Origin: Enterobacteriaceae bacterium
Lineage (GTDB): Bacteria > Pseudomonadota > Gammaproteobacteria > Enterobacterales > Enterobacteriaceae
NCBI GenBank assembly: GCA_031261005.1
Contig: JAISKF010000031.1
Location: forward strand, 28,004 to 92,003
Direction: 5' to 3'
DNA length: 64,000 nt
The number at the start of each line of letters is the position of its first letter. Position 1 is the stretch's first letter. Both the position numbers and the translations under genes were made by a program. This document shows, one piece after another, positions 1 through 9,811 of the stretch. A model generated the notes under the pieces. That model was not told the origin of the DNA, did not search any database, and was given only the letters and a program-made list of their open reading frames with translations.

Positions 1-738
1 CGTTTTACCTGATGCCAATATAATTTGTTCAACGCGGCGGAATCGGCGCTCAAATTTACGGTTAGCCGCTTGTAATGCACTTTCCGCTTTATGCCCTAAA
101 TGGCGAGTCAGATTCACGGTCGCAAACAACAGATCTCCTAACTCCTCCTCCAGTTTAGACTGGTCAATAACAACTTGCTTCGCTTCGTGCATTACTTCAT
201 CAATTTCTTCATGTACTTTATCTAAAACCGGTCCTAGCGTTGCCCAATCGAAACCGACCGAAGCACAGCGTTTCTGGATTTTATCCGCTCGCATCAACGC
301 AGGCAGCACTTCTGGAATATCATCAAGCACAGAGAACTGCTCTTTTTTCGCCCGTTCTTCTACTTTACGTTGTTCCCAAAGGGTGATGACTTCCTGACTA
401 TTGTTTACCGCACCGACAGTATCCGCCGCAAAAATATGCGGATGACGACGTTCCAGCTTGTCGCTGATAGCGTTACAAACATCATCAAAATTAAAGAGTT
501 TTTGTTCGTCTGCCATGCAAGCATAAAACACCACTTGAAATAACAGATCACCTAATTCACCGCGTAGATCATCAAAATCAGCGCGACGAATGGCATCAAG
601 CACTTCGTAAGTTTCCTCCAGAGTACAAGGCGCGATTGATTCAAAAGTTTGTTCTTTATCCCACGGGCAGCCGGTTTGCGGATCACGTAAGGTTTTCATA
701 ATATCCAGCAAGCGCTGAATGGGCGTTATTTGATTCAT
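1..738 (-). CDS. mazG: Nucleoside triphosphate pyrophosphohydrolase MazG (3' end outside window)
   Basis: The frame reads from an ATG at 738 to the window edge without a stop, giving 246 residues. The E. coli protein has about 263, so only the last few residues are missing. MazG hydrolyses NTPs to NMP and pyrophosphate and lowers ppGpp levels during starvation. Two MazG domains are visible: DDLRGELGDLLFQ in the first half and KLEEELGDLLFATVN in the second, both carrying the metal-binding acidic motif. The next gene upstream on the same strand is relA, the ppGpp synthetase, 63 bp away, which is the usual enterobacterial arrangement. The start matches the family N-terminus (MNQITPIQRLLDIM). Identification is firm. 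Confidence 0.95.
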   Translation of the reverse strand, partial: MNQITPIQRLLDIMKTLRDPQTGCPWDKEQTFESIAPCTLEETYEVLDAIRRADFDDLRGELGDLLFQVVFYACMADEQKLFNFDDVCNAISDKLERRHPHIFAADTVGAVNNSQEVITLWEQRKVEERAKKEQFSVLDDIPEVLPALMRADKIQKRCASVGFDWATLGPVLDKVHEEIDEVMHEAKQVVIDQSKLEEELGDLLFATVNLTRHLGHKAESALQAANRKFERRFRRVEQIILASGKT

Positions 739-801
739 GATGTTTGATTTATCTGTTAATTTTTGATTTATATATTAATTAAAGCAATTAATTGGGACGG
801 T

Positions 802-3039
802 TTACTTCGTTCCAAACCGTTTCGCCTCAATAATATCCGGTAACTGATTAATCCGTGATATGACGCGATCAAGAACTTGTAAATTATACAGTTCAATTTC
901 CATATCAATCGTTGCCATCTGCTTTTTCACATCACTGCGGCTGGCAACGCTGAGTACATTCACTTTTTCATTGGCGAGAATCGTTGTTATATCACGCAAT
1001 AAGCCGCTGCGATCATTGGCGATCACCCGAACCACCAGCGAATAGCCGCTAGAGTAACAATCGCCCCAAACCGCTTCAACCAAACGCTCTGGCGCATGAT
1101 TTTTCAGCTCATTTAACTGATCGCAATCGGCGCGGTGAATGGAAATTCCGCGTCCTTGCGTAATAAAGCCGACGATTTCATCACCCGGAATCGGCTGGCA
1201 GCAACGGGCAATATGATGCAGCAAATTACCGACACCTTCGATCACCACCTGACTATTAGTTTTTGCGTTGCGTTGCTGTGCTGTCGCCGTTTTCTGGCTA
1301 AGCTGGCGCAGCGCGGCGCGATCTTCTTCCTCTGCGGTTGGTTTATTAAACTTACTTTGCAGGAAGTTCACTAACTGATTCAGACGAATATCACCGCCGC
1401 CAATACCGGCTAAAACTTCGTCCATGCTGTTCATGCTATAACGCTGTAACAGCAGCTTTTCTGCCTCTTTGACTTTAGCGCTAATATTCAGCAGGTTTAA
1501 TTCATCATCTAAAATTTGACGACCGGCAAGAATATTTTTATCCCGATCCTGCTTTTTAAACCACGCCTGAATCTTCGCTCTGGCTCGGCTGCTATTTACA
1601 AAGCCTAAATTTGGATTCAGCCAGTCACGGCTTGGATTCGGCTGTTTCTGGGTAATAATTTCAACCTGATCGCCCATCTGCAATAAATAGGTAAAAGGTA
1701 CGATGCGCCCGCCGATCTTCGCACCGATACAACGATGCCCGACATCGCTATGAATATGATAAGCAAAGTCCAGCGGCGTTGAGCCGGTTGGCAAATCAAT
1801 AACATCACCTTTTGGTGTAAATACATAAACCCGATCATCAAAGACCTGACTTCTTACTTCGTCCAGCATTTCACCGCTGTCCGCCATTTCTTCCTGCCAG
1901 GACAACAGTTTACGTAACCAGGCAATGCGCGCGTCATAACCAGAACGACCAGAAACAGAACCTTCTTTATATTTCCAGTGCGCGGCAACACCTAATTCCG
2001 CGTCTTCGTGCATCTGGCGGGTACGGATTTGAATCTCTACCGCCTGCCCTTTCGGTCCGAAAACCACCGTATGAATGGATTGATAGCCATTGGGTTTAGG
2101 ATTGGCGACATAATCATCAAATTCACTCGGCAAATGGCGAAAATGAGTATGCACAATGCCAAGTGCAGCGTAGCAGTCTTGCAAACGCTCAACAACGACC
2201 CGCACCGCGCGCACGTCATATAGTTCTTCAAACGCCAGCGATTTTTTCTGCATTTTGCGCCAGATGCTATAGATATGCTTCGGTCTGCCGTAGATTTCGC
2301 CTTTGATACCCTCTTGCTCCATGGCTTCACGCACGGTTTTAACAAAGTTATCAATATAAACTTCACGATCAATACGCCGTTCATGCAGTAAATTAGCAAT
2401 CTTCTTGTATTCATCAGGGCGCAGATAACGAAAACAGTAATCTTCCATTTCCCACTTTAACTGACCGATACCTAACCGATTTGCCAGCGGTGCATAAATA
2501 TTGAAACACTCTTTAGCAGCAAGAACGCGCACATCTTCCGCGTCATCTTTCACTTCCCGCAGATGAGCGATGCGCTCTGCCAGTTTGATCACCACGCAGC
2601 GGAAATCTTCCACCATCGCCAGCAACATACGGCGCACGTTATCCACTTGAACGGAAGTGTTTGAACTATTGTGCGTCGCATTTAGCTGACGAATTGCGTC
2701 CATATCCAGCACGCCGTGTACCAGCTCGGAAACGTCTTTGCCAAAATGTTCCAGCAACGTTTCTTCATCAACAATTTTGGCTTCGGCTAACGGAAACAGC
2801 AGCGCAGCGCGCATACTGTCATTATCCATACTCAACGTTGCCAGAATTTCCACCACTTCCAGCCCGCGCCATAACAGTAAAGATTCGTTCGGATTGCCTT
2901 CCACTTGCTGCTCACAATACTGCCAGGTTGCTGCCAAACGCGCAGCGTGTTCCGGGTTATTAATCCCCAAACTACTAATCCATTTATTGAGATCAAACTC
3001 TCCGGCTGTATTTAAATGAGCACTTCTTACCGCAACCAT
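802..3039 (-). CDS. relA: (p)ppGpp synthetase I RelA
   Basis: At 745 residues this matches E. coli RelA (744). RelA binds stalled ribosomes and transfers pyrophosphate from ATP to GTP/GDP in the stringent response. The N-terminal pseudo-hydrolase domain lacks the HD pair: where Rel/SpoT enzymes have HDVVED, this protein reads LVHGVLDMDAIRQ, so it should be a synthetase only. The synthetase core (FEELYDVRAVRVVVE, NGYQSIHTVV) lies at about 265-355, followed by a TGS domain (VYVFTPKGDVIDLPTGSTPL) near 405-465. A conserved HHIARCCQPIPGDEIVGF motif lies near 610 and a C-terminal ACT domain from about 665. It sits between mazG and rlmD as in E. coli. Confidence 0.97.
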   Translation of the reverse strand: MVAVRSAHLNTAGEFDLNKWISSLGINNPEHAARLAATWQYCEQQVEGNPNESLLLWRGLEVVEILATLSMDNDSMRAALLFPLAEAKIVDEETLLEHFGKDVSELVHGVLDMDAIRQLNATHNSSNTSVQVDNVRRMLLAMVEDFRCVVIKLAERIAHLREVKDDAEDVRVLAAKECFNIYAPLANRLGIGQLKWEMEDYCFRYLRPDEYKKIANLLHERRIDREVYIDNFVKTVREAMEQEGIKGEIYGRPKHIYSIWRKMQKKSLAFEELYDVRAVRVVVERLQDCYAALGIVHTHFRHLPSEFDDYVANPKPNGYQSIHTVVFGPKGQAVEIQIRTRQMHEDAELGVAAHWKYKEGSVSGRSGYDARIAWLRKLLSWQEEMADSGEMLDEVRSQVFDDRVYVFTPKGDVIDLPTGSTPLDFAYHIHSDVGHRCIGAKIGGRIVPFTYLLQMGDQVEIITQKQPNPSRDWLNPNLGFVNSSRARAKIQAWFKKQDRDKNILAGRQILDDELNLLNISAKVKEAEKLLLQRYSMNSMDEVLAGIGGGDIRLNQLVNFLQSKFNKPTAEEEDRAALRQLSQKTATAQQRNAKTNSQVVIEGVGNLLHHIARCCQPIPGDEIVGFITQGRGISIHRADCDQLNELKNHAPERLVEAVWGDCYSSGYSLVVRVIANDRSGLLRDITTILANEKVNVLSVASRSDVKKQMATIDMEIELYNLQVLDRVISRINQLPDIIEAKRFGTK

Positions 3040-3120
3040 AACGCTTCCTCATCGCTAACTACTGGATACAGACTGCTGAATAACATTAAGATTTTTAATG
3101 CTTATATCTAATTGATAAAT

Positions 3121-4455
3121 TTAAACAATTACTTTAATAAATAACGCCATCGACTCAATATGCCCCGTTTGCGGGAACATATCCAGCATTCGTAACTGAC
3201 TTAATTCATATCCGTTGACTAACAGCGTTTTGCTGTCTTCCACTAATGTCACAGGGTTACAAGAAACATACACGATACGTTCTGGTTTCAGCGTGACGAT
3301 TTGCGCCATTGCTTGTGCAGCACCGGCTCTGGCGGGATCGAGCAGCACTTTATCAAAACCCTGACTTGCCCATTCTTGCTGGCTGACATCTTGCTCCAAA
3401 TTATGGTGCAAAAACTCAACATTATTCAGCCCGTTAATTTGAGCATTTTGTGTACCGCGCGCGACCAGCGAATCAACGCCTTCAACACCCATCACTTTCG
3501 CGGCACGTTTAGCCATTGGCAGTGTAAAATTACCCATACCGCAAAACAGATCCAGTACACGATCTGTCCTTTGTAAATCCAGCCAGTTTAGTGCCTGCTC
3601 AATCATTAATTGATTCACCGCCGCGTTAACCTGAATGAAATCCTGCGGATTAAAACCCAGCGTTAAGCCATCGACATGGTAACAAGGCGCTTCATGATTC
3701 AATAAACCATCGGTTAATTGCTCAACGTAATCATTACCAGATAAATAAATAGCAATATTATGATATTCCGCCAATTCTGCAAGGGCTTGCCGATCAGCAT
3801 CAGATAACGGCGCAAGATGACGCAGCACGAGCAAAGCGCCGTTATCAGCCATCACTAATTCAGCATGACCGAGTTTCCGCACAATCGATAATTGATTAAG
3901 GCACTGACGCAGCGGTTGCAGCAATTGCTCTAACTCACGCACTAAAATCGGGCATTCAGCAATATCCACTAAATCATTAGAGGCTTTCTGCCGAAAACCC
4001 ATCAGCAGACGCTTTTGTTTCGGCTGATACTGCAACCCTAAACGCGCACGGCGGCGATAGTGATAATCCTGTGAAAAGATCACCTCTCCCTGTGGTACGT
4101 CCAGTCCGGTTTCACGTCTAAATAACTGGCTGACTGCTTTAGATTTGCTACTATGCTGCAAAACTGATGCCACATGTTGCTGGTTGCAACCGCCGCAAGT
4201 ACCATAATGTGAACACGGCGGAGTCATTCTATATGGGCTTAGGGATAAAATTTTGCTGGTTTTAGCCTTAGCATAATTTTTTTTATTCTCATAAATCACA
4301 GCTTCAACTTGCTCCTGCGGGAGCGCGCCAGTGATGAAAATGGTTTTCCCGTTATGACGGGCGACACCTTGCCCTTGAGTATCAAGCTCATGAGGCGTAA
4401 CCGTTATTGTGTCTTGTGTCGCCTTACGGCGGCTTGGCGAGTAGAATTGCACCAT
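3121..4455 (-). CDS. rlmD: 23S rRNA (uracil-1939-C5)-methyltransferase RlmD
   Basis: This 444-residue protein methylates U1939 of 23S rRNA using S-adenosylmethionine. It has an N-terminal TRAM domain (about 15-75) and a 4Fe-4S cluster motif (CSHYGTCGGCNQQH, with a further Cys in AECPILV). The SAM-binding fold follows (RVLDLFCGMGNFTLPMA), then the catalytic loop YVSCNPVTLVEDS, whose nucleophile is Cys399 by count. It lies 81 bp downstream of the relA start on the same strand and is divergent from barA, as in E. coli (older name rumA). The closest paralogues, RlmC and TrmA, lack this combination of TRAM domain and cluster. Confidence 0.96.
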   Translation of the reverse strand: MVQFYSPSRRKATQDTITVTPHELDTQGQGVARHNGKTIFITGALPQEQVEAVIYENKKNYAKAKTSKILSLSPYRMTPPCSHYGTCGGCNQQHVASVLQHSSKSKAVSQLFRRETGLDVPQGEVIFSQDYHYRRRARLGLQYQPKQKRLLMGFRQKASNDLVDIAECPILVRELEQLLQPLRQCLNQLSIVRKLGHAELVMADNGALLVLRHLAPLSDADRQALAELAEYHNIAIYLSGNDYVEQLTDGLLNHEAPCYHVDGLTLGFNPQDFIQVNAAVNQLMIEQALNWLDLQRTDRVLDLFCGMGNFTLPMAKRAAKVMGVEGVDSLVARGTQNAQINGLNNVEFLHHNLEQDVSQQEWASQGFDKVLLDPARAGAAQAMAQIVTLKPERIVYVSCNPVTLVEDSKTLLVNGYELSQLRMLDMFPQTGHIESMALFIKVIV

Positions 4456-4558
4456 AATAATTGTGTGAATGTATCCGTAATTACTATTTATACCTGCAAC
4501 TTAAAAGTTCTTGAGTATAGAGTTAAATATTGAATGAATTGTCCCACATTGGAACCTT

Positions 4559-7354
4559 ATGACCAAATATAGCCTTCGCGCCCGCATGATGATATTGATT
4601 CTGGCTCCGACATTGCTTATCGGGCTGTTGATCAGTACCTTTTTCGTTGTGCATCGCTATAACGAATTACAAAATCAGTTAGTGGATTCAGGTTCCAGTA
4701 TTATTGAACCGCTGGCGATTGCCAGTGAGTACGGCATGACATCAAATAACCGCGAAGGCATTCGTCAGCTCGTTAGCACCCTGCACCGCCGTCATTCTAA
4801 TATCGTTCGCTCCATTGCCATTTTCGACACCCAAAATCATCTGCTGGTGACGTCTAACTTTCATCAAAACTATATTTTATTGCAGTTACCGCAAGGCGAG
4901 CCGATCCCCGAGGATTTAACGGTGACGACCAAAGGTGATTCATTGATCCTCCGAACGCCGATTGTGTCAGAAAATCAGCTCCCAAACGGAGACGCTCATC
5001 TGGATCGCGACCATGATACATTGGGTTATATCGCTATCGAGCTGGATTTACGTACCGTCCGTTTACAGCAATATAAAGAGATTTTCGTCGCGACCTTGCT
5101 GCTCAGTTTATGTTTATGTATCGCCATGTTGTTTGCTTATCGCCTGATGCGCGATGTTACCGGTCCTATCCGCAACATGGTAAATACGGTAGACCGCATT
5201 CGCCGCGGTCAATTAGACAGCCGTGTTGAAGGTCACATGCTCGGCGAGTTAGATATGCTGAAAAACGGCATTAATTCAATGGCGATGTCACTGACGGCTT
5301 ATCATGAAGAAATGCAGCAAAATGTTGATCAAGCGACGTTAGATCTGCGCGAAACGCTGGAACAGATGGAAATCCAGAACGTCGAGCTGGATTTAGCGAA
5401 AAAACGCGCGCAGGAAGCGGCGCGGATTAAGTCTGAATTCTTAGCCAATATGTCGCATGAGCTTAGAACACCGCTGAATGGCGTGATCGGTTTTACACGG
5501 CAAACATTGAAAACCGCGCTAACGCCCACGCAAACTGATTATCTGCAAACCATTGAGCGCTCTGCGAACAATCTGCTGAATATCATTAATGATGTTCTGG
5601 ACTTCTCGAAACTGGAAGCCGGTAAGCTGGTGCTGGAACATACACCATTCTCACTGCGTGAAACCATTGATGAAACGGCGATTTTGCTGGCTCACAGCGC
5701 TCATGCTAAATCGCTGGAATTGACGCTGAATATTAATAATGATGTGCCGGATAACATTATTGGTGATCCGCTGCGTTTGCAGCAAGTCATTATGAACTTG
5801 CTGGGAAATGCGATTAAATTCACCGAAAAAGGCAATATCGACATCAATATTGAACGGCGCGCCCTGCACGATAACAGCGTCGATATTGAAGTTCAGGTAC
5901 ATGATACCGGCATCGGTATTTCGGAGCGCCAGCAATCGCAGCTATTTCAGGCATTCCGCCAAGCAGACACCAGTATTTCTCGCCGTCACGGCGGTACGGG
6001 TTTGGGGCTGGTTATTACGCAGCGTTTGGTTAAAGAAATGGGCGGCGATATTCACTTCAATAGCCAGCCAAACAAAGGTTCAACATTCTGGTTCCATATT
6101 AATCTGGAGCTGGATATTAACTGTATGACCAGTAAAGAGCTGCATCTTACCGCGCTCTCCAATCAACGAATTCTCTACATTGAAGCTGATCCGAAAGTCA
6201 CGCAATCCACTCTGTCCCTGTTCCAAAATGAACCGGTAGAAGTGATTCATTACAGCAGTTTCGGGCAAGTACCAGAGCAGCATTATGATATTGTTCTGCA
6301 AGGTATTCCTGTCGATAGCAAAAATATTAATCACTACATCAATGGCACAATGAAACAGGCGTTAGCGCTATCCAAGCGTTTAATACTGGCGATACCAAAT
6401 CAGCCGTATATTGATGCGGAAGAGCTAAAACAGGCTGGCGCACAGGTTTGTTTATTCAAGCCGCTATCCAAAGGTCGGCTGTTCCGCGCATTATTATCAG
6501 CACCCGATCAGATGATTGAAGCGCAGTTAGGCAGACACCATCATTTACCGCTGACAGTAATGGCGGTAGATGATAATCCGGCTAACCTAAAACTTATCGG
6601 CGTATTGCTAAAAGATATTGTGTCAAACATTATCCTGTGCGATAGCGGCACAGAAGCGATTGAACAAGCAAAGAATAACGATCTGGATATTATTTTGATG
6701 GATATTCAGATGCCGGAAATCGACGGCATTAAAGCTGCTGAGTTAATCCACAAACTGCCGAATCACGCGACCACACCGATTGTAGCCGTCACCGCGCATT
6801 CTGCCATTGGTGAGCGTGAACGCTTAATCAATGCCGGAATGGACGATTATCTGGCAAAGCCCATCAATGAAGATATGTTGTTTAACGTGCTGAGAACCCA
6901 ATGCCCGTTCCCTGTGGTTGATGCAGTGATAAGTTCCGCTGACAACACGGAATATCACCAGCAGAATTTACAGTTAGAACAAGCCGAATCACAAATCCCC
7001 GCAGCAACACCGGCACCAACCTCGCTGGACTGGGAATTAGCGCTGCGCCAGTCAGCCAATAAAGAAGATCTCGCTAAAGACCTGCTAAAAATCCTTATCG
7101 GTTTCATTAGTGAAGTTGAAGAACGCGTCCGCGCCATACTCGATGGCAAACAAGATGACGATATGGTCAACCTGATCCATAAACTGCACGGCAGCAGCAG
7201 CTACAGCGGCGTACCGCGCTTAAAACAACTTTGCCAATATCTCGAAACCCAACTACGCAACGGCGTACCGGCAGAAGATCTGGAACCAGAATGGCTGGAG
7301 TTGTTAGATGAATTTGAGAATGTCAGAAGAGAAGCGCAAAGATTTATTGAATAG
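4559..7354 (+). CDS. barA: Hybrid sensor histidine kinase BarA
   Basis: At 931 residues this is the tripartite sensor that phosphorylates UvrY in the BarA-UvrY/Csr carbon-storage pathway (E. coli 918 aa). Transmembrane segments lie near 10-30 and 175-195 and flank a periplasmic loop. A HAMP domain (near 195-250) precedes the dimerisation helix with His300 in [14 protein letters not shown]. The ATPase domain carries [15 protein letters not shown] and [10 protein letters not shown]. The receiver has Asp715 in [12 protein letters not shown], and the C-terminal HPt domain has His874 in [10 protein letters not shown]. All phosphorelay residues are present. The partner UvrY is not in the window. 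The gene stands alone, divergent from rlmD. Confidence 0.96.
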   Translation: MTKYSLRARMMILILAPTLLIGLLISTFFVVHRYNELQNQLVDSGSSIIEPLAIASEYGMTSNNREGIRQLVSTLHRRHSNIVRSIAIFDTQNHLLVTSNFHQNYILLQLPQGEPIPEDLTVTTKGDSLILRTPIVSENQLPNGDAHLDRDHDTLGYIAIELDLRTVRLQQYKEIFVATLLLSLCLCIAMLFAYRLMRDVTGPIRNMVNTVDRIRRGQLDSRVEGHMLGELDMLKNGINSMAMSLTAYHEEMQQNVDQATLDLRETLEQMEIQNVELDLAKKRAQEAARIKSEFLANMSHELRTPLNGVIGFTRQTLKTALTPTQTDYLQTIERSANNLLNIINDVLDFSKLEAGKLVLEHTPFSLRETIDETAILLAHSAHAKSLELTLNINNDVPDNIIGDPLRLQQVIMNLLGNAIKFTEKGNIDINIERRALHDNSVDIEVQVHDTGIGISERQQSQLFQAFRQADTSISRRHGGTGLGLVITQRLVKEMGGDIHFNSQPNKGSTFWFHINLELDINCMTSKELHLTALSNQRILYIEADPKVTQSTLSLFQNEPVEVIHYSSFGQVPEQHYDIVLQGIPVDSKNINHYINGTMKQALALSKRLILAIPNQPYIDAEELKQAGAQVCLFKPLSKGRLFRALLSAPDQMIEAQLGRHHHLPLTVMAVDDNPANLKLIGVLLKDIVSNIILCDSGTEAIEQAKNNDLDIILMDIQMPEIDGIKAAELIHKLPNHATTPIVAVTAHSAIGERERLINAGMDDYLAKPINEDMLFNVLRTQCPFPVVDAVISSADNTEYHQQNLQLEQAESQIPAATPAPTSLDWELALRQSANKEDLAKDLLKILIGFISEVEERVRAILDGKQDDDMVNLIHKLHGSSSYSGVPRLKQLCQYLETQLRNGVPAEDLEPEWLELLDEFENVRREAQRFIE

Positions 7355-7357
7355 TTC

Positions 7358-7438
7358 GATAATAAATAATAATTCACATGGGCGGCAATCTGCCGCTTAT
7401 TAATTTCACTGTGGTTTGGTAGTTCACCTGTGCATAGT
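7358..7438. repeat. Dispersed GC-core repeat, degenerate copy 1
   Basis: A partial copy of the window's dispersed repeat lies just after barA. It keeps the AT-rich left arm, one perfect palindrome (GGGCGGCAATCTGCCGC) and the TTTCACTGTGGTTTGG linker, but the right GC block and both terminal inverted repeats are decayed. Confidence 0.6.
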
Positions 7439-7449
7439 TGTATTAATTG

Positions 7450-7782
7450 TTATTGATTATCTGACAGAGTAATACCCGTTACCGATAATAGACTTTCACG
7501 CAATTCTGGAGAGAGTTTAGGAAAAATTCTGACTATTGCTGCTAATTGATCATCTTGAGTATAAAAATAAGCGAGTGGAATATTTAATACATTAGCCAGA
7601 TTTTGCGCCGTATTAATATCAACCTCATGTACGCCCTTTTCATAGCGATTGATACGGGTACTTGCAACAAATTCATCAATTCCGGCGGCAATTCCTAACT
7701 TCTTTTGCGATAAGCCAGCCGCGATCCTCGCTTCTTTCAAACGCTTACAAAAAAGATCCCGATACGTTTCCCGTTGATTCAT
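7450..7782 (-). CDS. XRE-family helix-turn-helix transcriptional regulator
   Basis: This small regulator has about 110 residues. The HTH_3 (Cro/CI-type) domain spans most of it: LKEARIAAGLSQKKLGIAAG is the first part of the helix-turn-helix, followed by INRYEKGVHEVDINTAQNLA and NVLNIPLAYFYTQDD. Two in-frame ATGs exist, at 7794 and 7782. The second is preferred because a GAGAG sequence lies about 8 bases before it and nothing SD-like precedes the first. It is divergent from the PAAR gene at 7915, and the space between them holds two CTACG inverted repeats. By family precedent and position it probably represses itself and the divergent cassette. No toxin-antitoxin partner is visible next to it. 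Confidence 0.85.
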   Translation of the reverse strand: MNQRETYRDLFCKRLKEARIAAGLSQKKLGIAAGIDEFVASTRINRYEKGVHEVDINTAQNLANVLNIPLAYFYTQDDQLAAIVRIFPKLSPELRESLLSVTGITLSDNQ

Positions 7783-7803
7783 CGCAGCTCTCATAAATAA
7801 GAG

Positions 7804-7818
7804 CTACGAGAATCGTAG
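7804..7818. promoter_or_regulatory. Putative XRE operator 1
   Basis: CTACGAGAATCGTAG is a perfect 6-bp inverted repeat around a 3-bp spacer. It lies 22 bp upstream of the preferred XRE start. A second, nearly identical 15-bp site follows 34 bp away, centre to centre. Such paired dyads between a divergent HTH gene and its neighbours are typical operators. Binding by this particular protein is inference. Confidence 0.6.
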
Positions 7819-7837
7819 GTTTTACTTGATCTGGATA

Positions 7838-7852
7838 CTACGAATAACGTAG
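7838..7852. promoter_or_regulatory. Putative XRE operator 2
   Basis: CTACGAATAACGTAG repeats the half-site CTACG/CGTAG of operator 1 at the same 15-bp overall length. Together the two sites cover most of the space between the regulator and the 5' leader of the PAAR gene. Confidence 0.58.
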
Positions 7853-7914
7853 CATTGTTGTAGATATGAACATTCTGAGTATTTTATTTTTATTCAGATA
7901 TAAGGGTAATTAAT

Positions 7915-8283
7915 ATGACAAATAATATAAAAGAAATTCGTTTTTACGCAGTCAATGGCGCTAAAACAAAACAAGGCGGCACTCTGTTTGCTGCTAACTC
8001 TTCGGTAACATGTAATAACAATAACTTAGGATTAGAGGGTGATTCAATATTTTACCCTGATGGTTCTAGTGCAGTAATTGAACGAGATGAATCAACCTTA
8101 CTAGAAGTAGAGGGACATTTTGTTGCTGCGGTGGGTACTCGTCTAAGTAATGGCGACATAATTTCATTAGCAAATCAAGAAAGCATGGCTTTAATAACAT
8201 TAAATGATGGACAGCAGACTTGTGGTTATCTTGATGAAAATGAAGTTAAAATCCTCAAGAATGCCGGAGGGATAATATGTTAA
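7915..8283 (+). CDS. Small PAAR-like protein
   Basis: This 122-residue protein has no signal peptide and no membrane segment. The stretch NGAKTKQGGTLFAANSSVTC followed by EGDSIFYPDGSSAVI and AAVGTRLSNGDII resembles the glycine-rich beta repeats of PAAR proteins, which sharpen the VgrG spike of type VI secretion systems. The metal-binding His/Cys set is incomplete, so the assignment is tentative. An AAGGG Shine-Dalgarno lies 8 bases before the ATG. Its last codons overlap the next PAAR gene in ATGTTAA, which implies translational coupling. It is the first gene of a three-gene operon downstream of the two CTACG dyads. Confidence 0.65.
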   Translation: MTNNIKEIRFYAVNGAKTKQGGTLFAANSSVTCNNNNLGLEGDSIFYPDGSSAVIERDESTLLEVEGHFVAAVGTRLSNGDIISLANQESMALITLNDGQQTCGYLDENEVKILKNAGGIIC

Positions 8284-8810
8284 AAGCATGTATCGCGACA
8301 GGTGACACTACCACTCATGGCGGAACACTTAATGAGGGCGTTCTAAATTTTAGTGTTATGGGAAAATATGCCGTTACCGTCGGTCACAAATTCTGGTGTC
8401 CAAAATGTCGATGTTGGTCAACGTTTATTGAGGGGTGCAATAATTTTTCGATTGATGGTAAAGCGCGAGTTTTACAAGGGCATCGGGCATCTTGCGGAGC
8501 TACGGCGATTCATACGCAAAACCATAATGAATGGTGTGAAGATAATAGGGAAAGTGCTGAATCAGTCGCTATAAGAAAAAGAAGAGAACTGGAAGATAAA
8601 ATTCTCGCTAATCGTGAAACCGGCAACTATTCACATCAATTTATAATCAATAATCCTACAGAAGAATATGTACGGTATACCGTACTTAGTGATACGGGCG
8701 AGATTCAGACCGGAACAATATCCGCATCAAATCTATCATCAGCTAAAGTACAAACAGCTAATTCAAAGAAAGTCCATTTAGCGATTACAGCACCTAAACC
8801 AAAGGTATAA
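8277..8810 (+). CDS. PAAR-domain protein
   Basis: At 177 residues this carries a recognisable PAAR domain over residues 1-90. The opening CIATGDTTTHGGTLNEG is followed by GKYAVTVGHKFWCPKCRC and a closing GHRASCGATAIHTQ. The CPKC pair and His residues resemble the zinc-binding set of the CPxC/PAAR subfamily. The rest (about 95-177) is a charged helix, then a beta-rich extension that may be an adaptor for cargo. PAAR proteins cap the VgrG spike in type VI secretion. No VgrG lies in this cassette, but a fragment resembling a type VI gene is at the window's right edge. It overlaps the preceding gene by 7 bp and is followed after 5 bp by the DUF6402-like gene. Confidence 0.85.
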   Translation: MLKACIATGDTTTHGGTLNEGVLNFSVMGKYAVTVGHKFWCPKCRCWSTFIEGCNNFSIDGKARVLQGHRASCGATAIHTQNHNEWCEDNRESAESVAIRKRRELEDKILANRETGNYSHQFIINNPTEEYVRYTVLSDTGEIQTGTISASNLSSAKVQTANSKKVHLAITAPKPKV

Positions 8811-8815
8811 CAACT

Positions 8816-9811
8816 ATGGGAATGTCACGGGCGGGTCAATGGGGTTTTAGCAGTATTTTAGGCAGTGATGCACAATTTGTCATAGAGGACGAGAAAACAA
8901 GATTATTAGAGCAGAATTCAACATCAGTCATAGACATCAAGCCGCTGGAAATTACAGAAATTCCAGCCATAATGCGTAAGATGGGCTGGAAACAATCGGC
9001 AAAACTAATGGAACGTTGGTTTAATTCTCCCGCATGGGAAATGCCTGTTGCATGGAAAAACGGCAAAGAGATGCCGCAATCACTTTATATTCCTGAACAA
9101 CATTGTGATGACCAGACGATCAAGATGTCCTGGGCTCTTGAGTATCCGCGAATCAAAGCAAAAGTTGATAAGTTAACGCAAACACTAGCCTACAATAACT
9201 CCGCTTTAGAACTAGTTGTAAAACGCCTGAAAGCATTAGGCTGGGACGGGACTGGCGGTATGACCTTTGGGCGCAGAAATATTATTGGTAAACCATCCAT
9301 GTCTGCCAGAGAACTTGATCAAACTTATCAAAATAATTATCTCCCTGTGGGAATCGGTTTAGCCCATCGTTTAGTAGATACTATAGATGATATGTACGGT
9401 TCATTAGGTGCATTAACTCTTAAAGTCGCGTTATTAGGTACGGCATTTAGAGATACAGATAATCAGGTTTATCTTGATGTTGATTATGCGGGAGTATATT
9501 TAAGAGACACCTTTGATTTCATCAATGATACCGGAGACGATCAACCACTTGGTGTCTGGACTGAAGATAAAGTGTTGTTAAGGGCTGATACACTTGTGTG
9601 GTGGACTTCTGAAAAATCACATGAAACTTATTATAAGCTAAAAGGTAAAAGGATTGCCGAAATACATAACTCTGACTTTCATCGTTATCGGGAGAAAAAT
9701 AACAAAGGCGGTGATTTTGTTATTTTTTCAGATGTATATTGGTTGAAGCAATCAGGAAGATATAAACTTCCTTGGGATTATATAAGCTCTCTTGAAATTA
9801 AGGAGAAGTAA
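8816..9811 (+). CDS. DUF6402-like protein, candidate PAAR-linked effector
   Basis: This 331-residue protein is third in the PAAR operon. The segment EITEIPAIMRKMGWKQSAKL and the following RWFNSPAWEMP resemble my recollection of the DUF6402 family, whose function is not known to me. No catalytic motif, signal peptide or transmembrane helix stands out. The C-terminal half (LRDTFDFINDTGDDQPLGVW and IHNSDFHRYREKNNKGGDF) has histidines and acids that could form an active site, but that is speculation. Its 3' end overlaps the convergent membrane-protein gene by 14 bp. Position after a PAAR gene and opposite small membrane proteins suggests an effector with immunity proteins; this is inference from context. 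Confidence 0.6.
   Translation: MGMSRAGQWGFSSILGSDAQFVIEDEKTRLLEQNSTSVIDIKPLEITEIPAIMRKMGWKQSAKLMERWFNSPAWEMPVAWKNGKEMPQSLYIPEQHCDDQTIKMSWALEYPRIKAKVDKLTQTLAYNNSALELVVKRLKALGWDGTGGMTFGRRNIIGKPSMSARELDQTYQNNYLPVGIGLAHRLVDTIDDMYGSLGALTLKVALLGTAFRDTDNQVYLDVDYAGVYLRDTFDFINDTGDDQPLGVWTEDKVLLRADTLVWWTSEKSHETYYKLKGKRIAEIHNSDFHRYREKNNKGGDFVIFSDVYWLKQSGRYKLPWDYISSLEIKEK

Noticed and set aside
3301..3576. 91-codon open frame on the plus strand within rlmD
   Set aside because: It is antisense to a well-supported gene, with no start signal or known domain.
7450..7782. HipB-type antitoxin of a toxin-antitoxin pair
   Set aside because: No HipA-like or other toxin gene is adjacent; the neighbours are barA and the PAAR operon.
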